The notes under the pieces are model-generated. The model worked only from the letters and a program-made list of their open reading frames with translations, did not search any database and had not been told where the DNA came from. From Antitrichia curtipendula (lineage: Eukaryota > Streptophyta > Bryopsida > Hypnales > Leucodontaceae), in the NCBI GenBank assembly GCA_951230915.1, contig OX579636.1, positions 7,393,001 through 7,457,000 of the forward strand: 64,000 nucleotides of DNA, given 5' to 3'. Below are positions 12,301 to 23,928 of this stretch, in pieces (positions within the stretch are counted from its first letter, which is position 1; each line of letters opens with the position of its first letter). The position numbers and the translations under genes were made by a program.

Positions 12301-12864
12301 CTCACCACGAAGCGCCCGAGGTTCTATATCCAACCTATTTTCAACCCCCGAACTTTCTTATCGTCCTGCACTCCTGATGATACACTCGGCCTCTCTAATG
12401 ACACTCTAATTGCACATTCCCTGTAACATCATGTCATGTTCTTCCATATCTGATTGGACAACTTCTACGTATCAAGTTGTGAACACATTGTGCATCCAAA
12501 AAAAACTGAGGCAGTGCCATTAGAGAGGGTTGAGTTCATTTGATTCCGAGAGCCTAGATTCTGCGGCTATGGTTTATTCATTCAAGCACCGATTCCTAAC
12601 AGACTGGCTTGTCAGGTCGTGAACGTCCTTCTGCGGAGGTGGGTGGAGAGCGTACAATCAGAAGGGGCTCTCTCGCCTTTTCTCTTGGAGGCTGGAGTGG
12701 ATCAGAAACAAAATCATTGGTTTGTGGTCGAAGACAAGAGAGTGTCTGTACGAGTGAAGGGCACGCAAGGTTTCTGGCGCAACTTGCTGGACAGCATCAG
12801 GGAGATATTCTCGAAGCAGTCCCTGGAGTCCCAAGTCGTGGAAACTGTGGAAAAAGCACGATAA
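9387..12864 (+). CDS. PPH: Pheophytinase (chloroplast alpha/beta hydrolase, chlorophyll breakdown)
   Basis: Removes phytol from pheophytin during chlorophyll degradation in plastids. Exons 9387-9549, 10119-10424, 10879-11192, 11303-11529, 11680-11871, 12164-12320, 12616-12864 join in frame to 535 residues. The hallmarks match the plant family: LLPGFGVGSYHYD (oxyanion region), YRVWAMDFLGQGKSWP, the nucleophile elbow GNSLGG, TNPELVRGVALLNATP, MIYGKEDPW (acid) and ELSPAGHCPHHEAPEVV (catalytic His). The N-terminus (first exon) is rich in Ser, Pro and Arg, as expected for a transit peptide. ATG 9387 is the only ATG in its exon's frame, so the start is likely but unproved. The protein is somewhat longer than the roughly 480-residue Arabidopsis enzyme, mainly at the N-terminus. 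Intron 2 needs a GC donor at 10425, because no GT lies between there and the in-frame stop. Intron 1 contains a tandem duplication. Confidence 0.92.
9586..10030. repeat. Tandem duplication inside pheophytinase intron 1
   Basis: Copy A (9586-9804) and copy B (9805-about 10030) both start GAATTCCGC and share, in order, TGATG(T)TCTCA, TTGTAAT, GTAATTGCGGTG-like, CAATCTGTGTCA, TTCTTG..TGAGCTGA, and GATTAGGTT. Period is about 219 bp with clear divergence. Confidence 0.75.
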
Positions 12865-14168
12865 CTTTGTAAATCAGAAGGTCATTGCACTGTCCATTAC
12901 TTGTATCAATATTGGTGTCCGCTCTCGCTGAACTTTGTCGGGTTGCCTTGCAGGTCTGACGATTAGGTCCGAGGCATTTACCGGTTCATCGGGTCCCTTG
13001 AAATGACCGGATGAATATTTGCACATATTGTACCGTACCGTACAACGATTTTTCTCCTAAACCCTTCAATCCGAAATCCTGTTTTGGTTTAGCACATTTT
13101 GGCTTCGGCTTCTATCTACAGTAAAACTGCATAATCCCTTAGTGCATAATAGGTGGGCTGTGACTGATTCAAGATGGAAAGGCACATGGTCATGTAGATT
13201 CAAGATGGAAAGATGCTTGATCTATGACCTCTCTAAATGCATAAAACCTCTCTTAGTACATAGTCCCAGCATCATACACTAAGAGAGGTTGTACTGTATG
13301 TACAAATAGTTATTTACTTGAATTTCATCAAATTGTTCATGAGGAGAGGTCGTTCTTTTTAAGATTCAAGCATTACTTTGGATGAAGAGAAAGTTATTTA
13401 GACAAACACCCTAAAGTACTATGTTCATAGATCCCTAAAATACTATGTTCATGGACTTCAAAATGCTGAGCCAGGTTAATCTAATTGAGTTTATACAACA
13501 GGAGGATCCCAATTAAACCCCAATCCAATTGTGAGTGCTAGAGTAGCCCCAATTCCATCTTGTACATTCATGTAGTGAAAATTGTACTAAGTTCACATAT
13601 AGTCAGGTCAGAATTGGGGTTGAAAGGGTTCGGCTAATAAGGCTTCAAGAAAACAATTTCATGACCTCCGAAGGAATGACAATGTTTTCCATGACAGCCG
13701 AAACTTCGGCATGCAACTCATTCTCTATTAGAACATTTGCCAAACTAAAGTTTCAGGGAGAGGGTTGAGGTGAAGGAATATGGAACTCCAGTCCTAGAAA
13801 TTGAGTCAGAATCGATTAAAGTTCAACGCCCTCATACAAACAAGCCCTCAGTCACAATCTGTTGACAGAAGTTGCCAACAACTGTGATACTCTGTAGTTT
13901 GTAATCTGACTAAAGCTGCATACAAATATGTGACCCCAAGCTCCTAATCAATATCACTTCCACATGCAGCACTCCTAATTGTCATAATGTGACAGAACTT
14001 CATTGAAGATCGCTTGCCATTCCATGACTGTGACATTAGAGAGGACTGGAATTGTATCCGAAGCACATCAATCCTGTGCCTGCTCAGTTTCGGGAAGAAA
14101 AAAGACCCAGAAACAATACAAAATTAAATAAAAGCAGCGAGGCAATTTGCCACACAACACTCTCTAGA
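12865..14168. other. Intergenic, pheophytinase to acidic-protein gene (convergent)
   Basis: 3' flanks of two convergent genes. No gene seen. An inverted repeat with AACCTCTCTTAGT arms lies at about 13247-13292. Confidence 0.55.
13247..13292. repeat. Small inverted repeat
   Basis: Arms AACCTCTCTTAGT and ACTAAGAGAGGTT, 13 bp each, with about 20 bp between them, roughly 400 bp downstream of the pheophytinase stop. Upstream phrases (CTTAGTGCATAAT, CTCTCTAAATGCATAA) suggest an eroded foldback element. Confidence 0.5.
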
Positions 14169-15557
14169 CTACACGACACTGGCACTCTCCTGATTCTTGA
14201 GAGCAGTGAAGAAAACCGCACTTTCCTCAAAGATGTGAGCGCGAAGCTTGTAGTCATCGACGGAGTTTCCTCCCTCATCCTCGAAAATGGCATCCAAGTC
14301 ATCGTTGGATGCGTGCACACGCCAGTCCCTCTTGCCACTAGAACTTCCCCCCACGGGATCAGCTGCCAAGGCGGACTGTTCGCTTGTCCCGAGGCCCTCC
14401 CCAATGGACGAAGAAGCAGTTTTAGGGTTTGATGAAGATTTGGATGGCATGATTAAACTGTCTTTGGAACTGCCGTCCGCTTCTTCATCTGCGAAGGGAC
14501 CGTCCGTGTTCTCGTCTGCGGGAGTGAATGGGCTGGAACCGCCTTCTGGTAATGGCTCAGGGACCTTTTGGTCTGCGGGGAGTTCTTCCTCCTCTTCGTG
14601 GACCACTTTTTCCACCACTTCATTGACGTCGTAATCCTGCAGCAGGTTCTTAGAATAAGAAACGGTGTACGTACGCAGAACCAAAGACAGCGCTCAACAT
14701 TTATTTGAACGAATCTGGAACAGGAGTAGTGTAGAGGATCCGCTACGCAAATCCGGCATTCTATAGAGTATTGAAAAGTCACGGAGTCCAATCAAGAATC
14801 CTAGTGTTTTTATGATAAGAAAAGGTCAATGAGATCGGCACCTAGGAGACCTCTTTTTGTAACTTTTTTACTAAAGCCTGAACACGTCGGCCTCATCACG
14901 ACCGTTACTCCTCCGCTCCGTAGGGTCTTTGAAGAGCACCTTGAAGTCGAGATAAGAGCTCTTCAAAGCATTGGGTCAGGAAGAAGAAAACCTAAAGTAT
15001 TGCGTTTCCACTTCCAGATCCTCAATGATACAAACTAGCCACAAACCCTACAGTCCGTCTTCATCAATTAAATCATCGTAACATTGTATGTCCACACACC
15101 GTCGCATAGGCATGACAACGCCAACAAAGAAGAAGAAATATACTTATCCCGCGAGAAACAGAAATTTATCGCCATGACTGATTCCTCACAGCTCTAAACC
15201 TAATTGCGTACTTCACTGGCCACATCCGAACTATCCTCACCACAACAACAATACAAATAAATAGTTGCATCTCCAAGAACCATCATCACGAACCTTACGC
15301 GGAGGCTCAGCGTTGTCGCCGCCAGCAGAGATGGCGCTGCAGCGGAGTCGAAGCTTAGCGCAAGTTGTCTGCACAGCCACGCGATGAGCAGAAAGAGCAA
15401 CCGAAGGCCATCTCTTCTGCGAACTCGCGTTCCTCACCATAACACACTGTGGCAGCTGCGGCTTTGCACATGCACCTCCCGCATCGCCTCTCCCACACAC
15501 ACCATCAAAACCCACGTCACGCCCTACAACCAACATCTCCATCTTGCACACCGCCAT
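14169..15557 (-). CDS. Unrecognised acidic protein with plastid-transit-like N-terminus
   Basis: I do not recognise the family. A likely two-exon model on the minus strand is exon 1 from ATG 15557 (or ATG 15440) to 15294 and exon 2 14636-14169 (stop TAG). They join in frame, PPRK to DYDVNEVVEKVV, giving about 243 or 204 residues. Exon 1 after the second ATG (VRNASSQKRWPSVALSAHR onward) is basic and hydroxylated with CSAISAGGDN following, much like a chloroplast transit peptide. Exon 2 is strongly acidic, with a Glu run (HEEEEELPAD), a Ser/Pro/Gly-rich low-complexity middle, and an ordered-looking C-terminus (DWRVHASNDDLDAIFEDEG, then HIFEESAVFFTALKNQES). The acceptor before 14636 is a good CTGCAG; the donor (GTTCGT) is weak, and a further small exon in the 657-bp intron is possible. 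Confidence 0.6.
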
Positions 15558-17889
15558 TGCGAATGCCAACAACCGCAATTGAAATCTCTCAAGCTTTCAA
15601 ATCTCTCAAAACTTTCAGGTCTTTCAAATCTATCACATCTCTGAAACTCTGAAAAGCTCACGAGGTTCTTGAGGCTTTTGAATTTGGCTCTTCATGCATA
15701 GGAAAGGCAAGAGGCGGTGGCGGCAGGGGAAGTTGGAAGTTGGTCAAGAGACGCCGCATTTGCAGGTGGCAGCGGTGGAGATGTTCAGCTACCCGTGCCA
15801 CTTGGGAGATGCGGACCGGCTGCCAAGTGCCACTGGCACGTGGGACATGACCCTTACTTTGAGCCCTTCGTAACATTCTCAAATCGGATGAGAAGTACAC
15901 CTATTTGTGCAATATAATTAGTGAGCATTACCTAGAAATTTGTGTCACCACAAAAAATTTATTGTGTAAAAATTAGTACAATATTATATTTTAATTTCCA
16001 ATAATTTCCAATAATATGTAGTATGACTTTGGTACATTAGTGCTATATATACTATTAGGACAAATCAATGTAGTTTATTCTTCCAAACTTTCTTCCAAGG
16101 ATAAACACCAAATCTAAGTTTGGTTAGCTTTTTGCTCCATTTCACTTGTAATTGGTGATTCACTATTTATGAAACACATTTGATATGGAGATGTGCAAGT
16201 CAAAAATTTGGAAGGCTTGCCATATATATATATAATTATAGCAACTTAATTTGACCATGATGAGGATGCAATGCCATTGGCAAAGTATGGGGGCTTTGAA
16301 ACACTCTTAAAGGTCCATGAATGTAAGCTCAAACTAAATAATCATCTTTTACATGAATTTGGAAAAGTAGTCCACTTCATATTTTGCAAGAACATTTACT
16401 TCTAGATATTTGGATTTATTTCAATGTAATATTTGGATCCTTCATCCTTCAATGAAGATGTTATATTTAATTCAAATTTACACGTTGAACAATGTCCGGC
16501 TTTTTGAATAGATCTTGAAATGCTTTTTGAGAGTTACAATCTACAAACGTCCTAGGTGCAATACAAACTTTGATCTTAGATCTAGAACAAAACAACAACA
16601 TTGTAGATCAAATTTCCTCCTTATTGTAAACATTTAAAAAATTTCTAACCTTGTTTAACAAAGACTCAAGGGTTGTTCACACTAAGATGGAGTTATATGT
16701 GTATTGTTGAGACTAATACCCCACTTGGTAGATGACCACATAGAAGCATGGACCCATCAAAAAGTAAAAGTAAGGTCCCTTGCTATTTCAAGCTCATTTC
16801 TAATGTGTCATAGTCTATTGCAATTGCAGTTAGGCCTACCTCTTTGAGGTAATCAAGAATATGGTACCTCAAACCTTATATAAAACTAAGAAAATATTAT
16901 CTTTGATGTGCAAGTTAGTAGGATTCCATGTAGACCGTTTCATCCATTGATTTTACTTGGGGCTTGTATAAACCCATATTGGACGACATTTCTCTACCAA
17001 TCACGTCATTTAACCCATAAACAACAAACCAATCACTATAGAAATCATCTATTTGGATACCATGTGAATTGTTGGCTTAAAAACTCAAAAAAAAACTCAT
17101 TGAAAGGCAAACTACTATAAAAGATCTTCCCTTTCCACATAAAATTTGGAGGATGAATAATTGCACTTCTATCCTACATGAAGAGATTCTTTGTCATTCA
17201 TCAACCAGAAAACGTCAAGAAAACGTCCTCCGCGTTGTTTGAGTTAAAATTCGAGCGGCTCCTTGCTTGGCCTTAGTATAAACCACCCGTCTTCTACTTC
17301 TACTTCAGTGCCTCAGTCACTCAGACTGGCAGAGAGTAACTTAAGGGCAATTTGCTTGCACCAAACCTGCTCATGACATCAGTGGTTCTAAATCTGCCTA
17401 CCCGATTTAGCCAATCCCCCAAAGCCACCCAAATTGCAAATTCTTCAGTCTAAAATTTGAAATTCTAGCATGTCTAGTCTGCTCAACACTTGTAGCCATA
17501 CGAGCTGATTTTCAAATTTCCAATTCAAAACCACTGCATGTCAAGTCCTTGCAACCACAGATGCTTTCAGAAGCTGCTTGAAACTCAGTCAACAATGCAA
17601 TGTGTGATCCACTTCATGTGTACAAATCTCTCTCAAGGTATGGTCTGTACAAAATCTCATCTCAGGGACACCTACACAATTTCTTTCTCCTCATTCGAAT
17701 CCCTTAAACTCCACCGAAAATAACAAATTTGAACAACGATCCTGATTGAGTAGAACAAAAATTGACAGCAAAACTCTGTCTGCAACGTAACCACAAGCAT
17801 TTTTTTCTAGCCAAAAAGAAAAAGAAAAAGCTTGAAGTGATTGCAAGCCATTACTCAAGTCCCCTCACTGTACGTGGTTACTCCGGTTG
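15558..17889. other. Intergenic, acidic-protein gene to GGT
   Basis: The first about 120 bp (to 15660) is a C/T/A-rich run with repeated CTTTCAAATCT-like words, probably promoter of the minus-strand gene. 15700-15870 is GC-rich with no credible gene. The rest is AT-rich without a recognised feature. Confidence 0.5.
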
Positions 17890-20800
17890 TCAAAGACCTG
17901 CAGGGGCTCCGTCTTTTCGCTCGTCACTAACTCCGATCAGTTTCCCGTAGTAGGAGACGCTGTTGTTGTTGTTGTTGTTGTGAGGAGCCGTTCCTTTCCC
18001 AAACCAGGTTTTGAACCAGGGCCGGACAGTCGTGGGACGGTCCAAGTCTTGCACCACGAGCTGGCACACGGCGCCAGTAGGGTTCGCTTGCAGCACATGG
18101 CCCTTGGATTCCAAGCCCTTCCGGGTCACTTCGCCGAGCTCCAAATGCTTCCCGGTTACCAGCGTCCAGTTTTCGTAGTAGACGATGTTTGGAGCCAGCT
18201 GCAGGCAAGTTGCACACACAATGGCATTCAGCAATTGTTTCAGTATGCTTCAGGAGCTTCCAGATTTGAGTCAGATTACGGTAGAAACAAACTAAAGCTG
18301 TCAATATAAGAAGTTGGAGGCACCTTTCTCTAAAAAAATATTTTTGTAGTATTAGCAATTCAAAATCATGAATTTTCAAAAAAAAAAAAAGACTCTTCAA
18401 GTATGGTATGTAATTTTTACGAATTGTCAAAGTGGAAGCTCCCTAGACCATTGAAACTATCACAAAGTTGAATTTGAAACAGAAATCTGACAAAATGAGT
18501 AGGCAACTAATTGCAATTAAGAAAGGGGACAATTTAATGACAGTTTTGAGAGACACTTTGATGGAAGTTTAGGGACATTTAAAGGAAACTCTAATGTGCA
18601 TGAATGGGAAGTCTTTGTTGCCTCTCTGTAAAACTTTGATACGTCACATGGAGTTAAATTTAAACTATAATTAATGGATCATGTTGCAATGCAACAACAC
18701 CAAAAAGGTATCTTTCACTTGTAAGGTTTTGTCAAGAAGATTTTTGGGTTTAGAAGAACATGTGAGGGAAAAATTGTGTGGATGAAATTGTGACACAGTT
18801 TGCATTTAATTGAAGAGATCTAATTTTTCACAATTTGCATTTAATTAAAGATTTTGAACAATAAGAAAAAGTTCTAGATCACCTTCTTGACTACAAGCAC
18901 CTATTTTGTGTCACTTTTACATATATTATCATGAATGTTTGAGAATTCAACTCAACCATCTCTAATGAGACTAATTCAAGGATACAACTAAACTCCCAAA
19001 TGAGCATCTAAATGCAATTATTCACATTTTAGCATGTGAATAAGTGTCCAATTAAGTGTGTAAATAACATGGCATTTTCTTGCAACAATGTAGGATTTAT
19101 AAAGAATGTACAATTACAGAGTGTACCAATACAAAGGGAACGTCCATTAAAGAGGTATCAAGGTATTTGCTACTATGGAGATTAAAAGCTTTGCAAATGA
19201 TATTCGTGGACTCACTTGGTGGTGAACGCGTGTGGTTGCAACTGACTTCAATGTGCCCAATTTCTTCACAAATTGGTTCAAGAAGACTTGGGCGACAGTC
19301 GTTATAATTCGGATTCCACCACTACCTCCAAGTACTCCATAGAGACGTCCATCCTAATAACAACACAACCGACCATGTCAAGTTATCTCCAAATCATTTC
19401 CTACATTTATATATCATAATACATAATGTTAAGGATCAGGAGTCAAAAAGGAGATATAATCCATTGCATCTCTAATTAATTTTAATCCTTTGATGAAGCC
19501 CTACTCATTCCAAAGTACATATTCAAAATGATGAAGGGTGTACTTCAAGGTGGTGTTTCATCCAAATAAATTCTCATTCATCCAAAGTAATGTTTGAGTT
19601 TTAAAAAAAAAACTTTTTCTATGACTAATCTCATGAAATTGAGGTAGGTACTTTTACAAAAGCGATAACATGAAAAAATACCCAAAAAGATTTGCCCATT
19701 TAACCCTCAAAGGACAATGAGGATGCTAGCGTTGACATTGAAAAATGATCAATGAATGACTTCATTGTTCACTGTAGATACAAAGAATACACCTATTGAT
19801 CCAATAATCGGAGCAGTTTTGGTGACTACCTTGGTCATAGGAGGCCACATCCTTTAAGGGTGAAGGGTTTACCTAAACGTTTACCTAAACTATTTTTTAG
19901 TAGCATTGCATAAAGATAGAACCATCTATTCTCAACCAGGAGCTATGCCCAACCTATAGGGTGCCACTATTTCCAACCAAGGTTGGAACAAATTTCTAAA
20001 CAAAGCTTGAAATGTGTTTTGTTCTCCTTTTCAAGGTTGGGACTAATAAGGTCATGACACACATCCCAAAGTGTGCAAGAAATAGCAAGAAAGTAAGAAA
20101 ATAAGAAGAAGCTAGTTCTTGAATGATCATAATTAGAAGAGTTTAGACATTGGCTATGGGTTCAGAACACTTTTTGGCTCCCAAAATTCATAATAATTTC
20201 AATTTGGGGAATAAAATTACAAAAAAATTTGCAGTCCCAATATTTCCTCTCTTTTTGCACATGAAAATTTTCCATTGCCTCATACTGCTCACGATCTGTC
20301 CCAGCACGCTGAAGTGAGCAGCTATGGGTGTTTCCAATTCAGAGAGTTTTCTAAAACCCTCAGTTTTAAGGTTCTCTAGTCTGCTTCAGTCGCAATGGCA
20401 CCAGGGAGGAATTGATGATTATCTTGAGATGAGCATGACAGAGTTTTGCAGCGACTTGTCATACCTTGAGGACGATGGTTGGAGTCATGGACGACAACGG
20501 CCGTTTCCCGGGCCTCACAAAGTTCTGAGGCGGAGGAGGGAGATAGCCTGGAGGGGAGAAATTGGGGATGGCGAAGTCGTCCATCTCATTGTTGAGAAGG
20601 ATGCCCGTGGCCGGCGACAACACCAGAGCACCGAAAGCCCAGTTCACGGTGGTGGTCATGGCCACAGCGTTTCGGTTGACGTCCACAATGCTAAAGTGGC
20701 TCGTGCCATGATCCTCCAGTTGACCCCACCTAAACGCAAATCCATCACGTTTCATCAGAACCGATGGTAACCCTACACTCTAAACCCCAACCCACCGGGC

Positions 20801-23800
20801 ATATGAAGATCATTCTCCAGTTGAAAGTACACAAAGATTGACTCAGAAAGAAGAATCTCACACACTGGATGATTCGAATTTGAGAAACCTAAATTTTCCT
20901 AAACCCTAAAACCCTACCACCAATTATGAATATCTCCAGTGGAAAGTACATAAAATAGTCTCACATACAAGAAGTTCATATTCTGAATGATCGAGACTGT
21001 CAAACATGTACATGCATGATCGGAACTGGGAACCCTGAAAATTTCCTAAACCCTAAACCCCTACCCACCGGGCACATGAAGATCTCCAGTTGAAAGTACA
21101 CAAAGATTGCCTCAAGTACAAGAATCTCACAGATTGAATGATCGATACTTTCAAACACGTCCTTGCATGATCGAATTTGGGAACCCTGAAATTTCCGAAA
21201 CCCTAAAACCCTACCCACCAATTATGAATATCTTCAGGTGACACGAGCATGCACGATCGAATTTGGAAACCCTAATTGTGTACCTGCCTCCGTAGTATTC
21301 CGGAGGGAAAGTGGCATTGTCAACAATTTTCCTCTGAAGAGAAGCAGCAAACTTTGGGTCGAGCATATCTGCAACAACCGCTTTCACGTCAACGAAGTCC
21401 GGGTCGCCCAAGTTCATTCGGACTGCGTACGTATGCTTGAACGCTTCAATGACACGGTGCAATCCCTCCACGCCGTTCACTGCCGCAGCATACCCGTACT
21501 TCGCCAGAATATTCAAGATCTGCAACAACGCAAAACAGAAATCCTTAATCTCACGACTTGATCGAATTGAGGGTGAATGAGTTCGAGGATTCCGATACCA
21601 GATCATAGGAAACAGAGAGTTGTGATAGAAATCTACACTACAACAAGAAGTAGAGGTTGCAACACATCATCCATTATTTTGCAATGCAATGATTCTGTGG
21701 CAATTCCGTAGTTTGCCGTAAACTCACGGTTTACTGCGAACCATTACAAAACCACTGCAAAAAATATTGCTGCAATCTCGGCCTGAGACGACATTCATGA
21801 GAGAGATCGACTCACAAGAACCAACGACGCGCCACCGGAGGAAGGCGGCGGCATGCTGATGATCGTGAACCCCATGGCATCCGCCACCACCGGCTCCCTC
21901 ACCACCACTTCATAGTCTCTCAGATCCTCCATCGTCAAGATCCCTCCCGTTCTTTGCACATCGCGGATGAAGCTCTCCGCAATGGGACCCTTGTAGAACG
22001 CGTCCGGCCCTCGCTCGGCGACCTCTTTCAACGTCTTCGCCAAGTTCTTCCGGTAGCAGATATCCCCAGCTACCAGGGGCGTCCCGTTCGGAGCGAACGT
22101 CGCGCGAAGTCCGTCGTCAGCGAGGATCCCGACTTTGTTGAGGTCGATTTGGTAGGCGAGGTAGGGTTGGACGACGAAGCCGAGGTACGCGAGGGCGATG
22201 GCGGGGGAAACGAGGGAGGCCCAGGGGAGAACGCCGTGGTGAGACCAGGCTAAGTGGAGACCGGCGAGCTCGCCGGGGACGCCGACTGAGAGGCCACCCT
22301 TCGCTTTTAGTTGCGGATCCGCGGCGTACATGTCCTGCAGTTAAAGATGGAGGCAGTCATCACAGTAAGTTTCAGTTGTTCTGCACTTCGTCTAAGTCCT
22401 TGCAATGCATCCCTATTCTCTTGACCAGCACGGTTGCATCCCCATTCTTCTTGGTCGAAAACAGGGAGTGTCGCAGTTACTTTCCCAAGCATTTTCGTCA
22501 TTCTGAAAGACTTTTTACTCAGTGATTGAATTTTCGGGTTGGAGAGTTCACTGAGATCTGGATCGTCGAACTCCAAACCCTAGTATTTATCAAGAGAGAT
22601 GAAATATTTTGGGAGTAAGCGTGACGACTTCCGCTCATGCTTGATGAATTGAAATTCGTTTTGAGTTCAAGCCCTACGTGGAGGGCCAATTTGAAAGGTC
22701 AACGATTTCCCCCATTATTCAACATCCAGATGGCGAATGGGGGAAGGAATGGGATGATCGACTCCGCTTGTAATTTAATTTCTTTGAACAACCAAGAGTA
22801 TGGTCGAAACGAAAAGGAAAGAAAGTCAGAGGTTCATGTCTAGTAGGGGTTGGCAGAGTTGGCCTGACCTGCAGGAAGGCACCAAAACCTCCGTCAAGAA
22901 CTTCGAGAATGAAAAGAATTGCAAAAATCTCAGAATTGGTGGAATGCCCGGCACCCGAGCACAGATACACAGCAGGATACTGCATCAGGCGTTTCCTTAG
23001 CAGGAATGCTTGCCGAACATTTGCTTTTTGTTCAATTTGTTATCCAGCAAAGTGTGCAAATCGCGAAGCAGATATTCCCGAAGTGCAGGTGAGGAGACAA
23101 AGCAGGCAAGGTATCCCACCTCATAAGCGGCCGCGGGCGCAGTTTCTCGCATATCATACGCGATCGCGGTGCCATTCGCCAACCTGAGCAGCAAGAAAGC
23201 GCCTCCTCCAATCCCACTTGCAACGGGATTGACGACACCCAAGCACAAGGCCGTCGCGACGGCTGCATCCACGGCGTTTCCACCGAAAAGCAAGGCGTCA
23301 CGACCAATTTGAGAGCACCTCTCATCATCCGCTGCCACCATCCCCGCATCGGCTTCCGTGATCCGCTTGCGGTGCGACGACCAAACATTCCCGCTGGCGG
23401 AGAAGCCTCCCGCCTGTGCCTTTCGCGAGGGTCGAGGGGAGCCCGTGCACGTCGTTGGCAACGCAATCGCCACCACTGCGGATTTCCCACAGCGCGAATC
23501 ATACTCTCACATCCTCTGGGACACCTCCTCATATTTTAGAGAGAAGGGGTCATTTGAAAAAAACTTTTATTGTCAATTTTGCAATGGTTTTGCAAATTGA
23601 AGTAAGGTGAAGGAACTTCGAAAGGGTTCATCATTCATTGCAAGACTATTATTGCAACATCAAAAAACCATTGCAGAAGTAGTCGGCAAGATATTTGCTA
23701 CAAAACTATTGCAAATACAAGCGATAAACAAATCACTATTTAGCTACAAAACCATTGCGCGCAAAATTTATGGAGTATCGTTTCATTTCAACTGGAGAAC

Positions 23801-23928
23801 TAGTATAGCTGATCGAATGCGCAAATTCACGTACCCAGAATCAAAAGTAGCCTCGACAACGTGTATCGTCGCCATGGGCTTGGGATTGACGTCGCCTTGA
23901 TGCTACCGCTCGGAGGAATGCTCGCCAT
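17890..23928 (-). CDS. Gamma-glutamyltransferase / glutathione hydrolase, signal-anchored (plant GGT3/GGT4 type)
   Basis: Hydrolyses the gamma-glutamyl bond of glutathione and its S-conjugates. Exons on the minus strand: 23928-23835, 23475-23120, 22334-21816, 21519-21284, 20729-20465, 19353-19216, 18198-17890 (stop TGA), joining in frame to 638 residues. The first exon junction creates a hydrophobic anchor ([18 protein letters not shown]) after about 26 residues, consistent with entry to the secretory pathway. Family motifs: [38 protein letters not shown] (glutamate-binding Arg), [17 protein letters not shown], the autoprocessing nucleophile Thr in [39 protein letters not shown]. Sequence order matches Arabidopsis GGT4, the vacuolar conjugate-degrading enzyme. 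The tail has a short Asn run and ends with the conserved [13 protein letters not shown] block. Intron 5 is 1.1 kb and carries repeats. Confidence 0.94.
19700..19863. mobile_element. Diverged short TTAA-type element in GGT intron
   Basis: Starts TTAACCCTCAAAGG (19700) and ends CCTTTAAGGGTGAA. The interior (AATGACTTCATTG..CACTGTAGA..GAATACACCTATTGATCCAATAATCGGA..TACCTTGGTCATAGG) aligns with the 141-bp element at 43362-43502. The right TTAA is mutated. Confidence 0.55.
20036..20312 (-). repeat. Dispersed repeat, copy 1 (inverted relative to 28484-28748)
   Basis: Read on the minus strand it shares with 28484-28748 TGAATTTTGGGAGCCAAAAA, GTGTTCTGAACC, TCAAGAACTAGCTTC, TTTTCTT..TGCTATTT..TTGCA.ACTTT, and GTCATGA. 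It lies in GGT intron 5 close to exon 5. Confidence 0.7.
20776..21275. repeat. Telobox-containing tandem array in GGT intron 4
   Basis: Four degenerate units of about 125-150 bp, each led by AAACCCTAAAACCCTACC-like sequence. Alternating units continue CACCGGGCA(T/C)ATGAAGATC or CACCAATTATGAATATC, then CTCCAGT.GAAAGTACA, AGAA..TCACA, GAATGATCGA and CATGATCG. Odd units match each other best, as do even units, so a two-unit block of about 270-290 bp was duplicated. Confidence 0.8.

Noticed and set aside
14287..14634. Plus-strand open frame of 115 codons
   Set aside because: Antisense shadow of the acidic minus-strand exon; its Ser/Leu-rich composition follows from the other strand.
21637..21790. 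CACTA element start (CACTACAACAAGAAG) in GGT intron 3
   Set aside because: No matching inverted end found within the intron, so only a single-ended resemblance; similar GCAATGGTTTTGCAA text at 23580-23760 is suggestive but not enough.
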